From the NCBI GenBank assembly GCA_030123585.1, contig CP126120.1:868001-932000 (forward strand): 64,000 bases of DNA, in the 5' to 3' direction. The translations under genes were made by a program, and so were the position numbers. Shown here piece by piece: positions 63,067 to 64,000 of the stretch (position 1 is its first letter; the number at the start of each line of letters is the position of its first letter). The stretch is from Rhodanobacteraceae bacterium (GTDB lineage: Bacteria; Pseudomonadota; Gammaproteobacteria; Xanthomonadales; Rhodanobacteraceae). The notes below the pieces were generated by a model, which searched no databases, was not told the origin of the DNA, and saw nothing but the letters and a program-made list of their open reading frames with translations.

Positions 63067-64000
63067 TCAATCGCAGCGCGCACCATCGCCATCGGGCTTG
63101 CACTGCGGCGGCCAGCCGTTGGCGTTCCAGAACGGGATCAGCTTCATCTGCTTGAGGAAATCCTGGAACGCGGGATTGCGGCGCACGCGGGCGTATCCGG
63201 GCGCCCAGATCAGACTGCCCCTGGTTTGCTGGTCGCCGGGCTCGAACGTGGCCAGGATGGCCGCGGCGTCCGGCGCGGGTTCGTACAGGCGCAGCACAGT
63301 GGGATGCGAGCCGATGAGGGCCTCGCGTGCGCCGATCGCGGCTTCTGCTTGCGGCCACGCGTCGGGATCGACCAGGGCTTCGGTGACGGCGACATAGGCC
63401 TTTCTAAATTCGCCGCTCTCCGGCATCTGCGCGGCCAAGCTGCGCGCGGCGGTGAAATCTTTCCGCCAGACGGCATTCCGCCAGCGCGCCACCTCGGTGA
63501 ACATCGAGGGCTTGGCTTCCCTGCCGGGCAGCAGGTCGAGATAGGCCTTCGCCTCATCGTGGCGACCGAGCACATCCAGGTGGGTGCCCAGGTTGTAGGT
63601 CACCCAGTAGCCGAGCGGATCGGACGCATAGCTGATTTCGAATTGGGTCAGGGCCTGTTCGCCGTAGCCCAGTCGCGACAGGAACATGCCATCGATGTCG
63701 TGCACGGCCGGATCGGCTGGATCGAGGGCCTTTGCGGTGTCGTATTCCCGCTTGACCGTGGCCCAGTCCTTGTTGTGCGCGGCGACCTGGCCCAGGGTGA
63801 GATGCGCGTACAGGTCGTTGGGGTCGATGGCGAGCGCTTTCTGCGCCTCGCGCAGCGCGGCGTCTTCCTTGCCTTCGCCTTCGAAATCCGACGCCAGGTT
63901 GAGCGCGAGCAGGCCGTGCACCGGCGCGAAGTCGGGCGCGCGCGCAGCCAGCGCATCGAGCGCGGTTTCGGCCTGGTCGAATCCTTCGCTGTAACTCTGC
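63067..64000 (-). CDS. TPR-repeat protein, C-terminal part (cut by window edge)
   Basis: The reading stays open to the window end; no start is seen, and GTG at 63921 is only internal. The 310 residues visible are TPRs: EAQKALAIDPNDLYAHLTLG, DWATVKREYDTAKALDPADP, GYGEQALTQFEISYASDPLG and HDEAKAYLDLLPGREAK, with a C-terminal cap (FQDFLKQMKLIPFWNANGWP) ending in a Cys pair. This end (LKQMKLIPFW, then W and P) is like the TPR regions of winged-helix or adenylate-cyclase-like regulators of Xanthomonadales, whose N-terminus would lie outside the window. Confidence 0.82.
   Translation of the reverse strand, partial: QSYSEGFDQAETALDALAARAPDFAPVHGLLALNLASDFEGEGKEDAALREAQKALAIDPNDLYAHLTLGQVAAHNKDWATVKREYDTAKALDPADPAVHDIDGMFLSRLGYGEQALTQFEISYASDPLGYWVTYNLGTHLDVLGRHDEAKAYLDLLPGREAKPSMFTEVARWRNAVWRKDFTAARSLAAQMPESGEFRKAYVAVTEALVDPDAWPQAEAAIGAREALIGSHPTVLRLYEPAPDAAAILATFEPGDQQTRGSLIWAPGYARVRRNPAFQDFLKQMKLIPFWNANGWPPQCKPDGDGARCD

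Overview
The window is a high-GC (roughly two-thirds G+C) gammaproteobacterial chromosome segment. Gene order and content point to the Xanthomonadales, most likely Rhodanobacteraceae (Dyella/Rhodanobacter/Luteibacter-like). The markers are the cinA-recA-recX-alaS-csrA-tRNA-Ser-tRNA-Arg block, a bTHX ribosomal protein, a complete Pho-controlled pst operon beside an OprP/O-type porin, a dense set of secreted peptidases, and intergenic repeats of the CGTCATTCC and GTAGGAGCG types. The family assignment is inferred from gene content; no 16S gene is present.

Layout. 1-1.8 kb: divergent histidine-degradation genes hutF (cut by the window edge) and hutI. 1.8-6.2 kb: bTHX, a zinc/metal cluster (CDF exporter, MerC-domain protein, Zur with a Zur-like site between them), a small membrane protein and gltX. 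6.4-9.2 kb: an Atm1-type ABC exporter and an unrecognised protein. 9.3-13.2 kb: a copper operon (MerR regulator, CopA-type P1B ATPase, DUF4399 protein) from a MerR-type promoter that predicts a leaderless mRNA, then a membrane-anchored cytochrome c. 13.5-19.9 kb: four tRNAs, a decayed tRNA-Ser copy, csrA with an unusual in-frame upstream start, alaS, recX, recA, cinA. 20.2-26.6 kb: porin and pstSCAB-phoU, with PhoB boxes facing both ways. 26.7-28.6 kb: a small accessory scar in which an IS30-family element sits between the 5' halves of two unrelated nuclease-like genes.

28.9-41 kb: bactofilin and zinc-ribbon pair, a secreted S15/CocE hydrolase, a betaine/choline-type ABC transporter with a fused binding protein-permease, ChaC, a PAS-GGDEF-EAL protein, a haem-oxygenase-fold metalloenzyme, an M14 peptidase and a DUF6090-like membrane protein. 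41-50 kb: S10 peptidase, PQQ-type propeller, FrnE-like DsbA, a four-gene Mla/Pqi-type lipid transporter, trxC. 50-64 kb: small stress proteins, a diguanylate cyclase, a secreted ATP-dependent DNA ligase, a D-serine-dehydratase-like enzyme, TerC, three further peptidases (M24, M19, S9), a cold-shock protein and two TPR proteins (the last cut by the window end).

Most of the window is ordinary core chromosome. I did not find a convincing new multi-gene system. The best leads are the in-frame csrA upstream start, the leaderless MerR copper operon, the IS30 deletion scar with two truncated nuclease genes, the tRNA-Ser relic, and an AT-rich small ORF beside a haem-oxygenase-fold enzyme. No CRISPR array, rRNA or prophage was seen.
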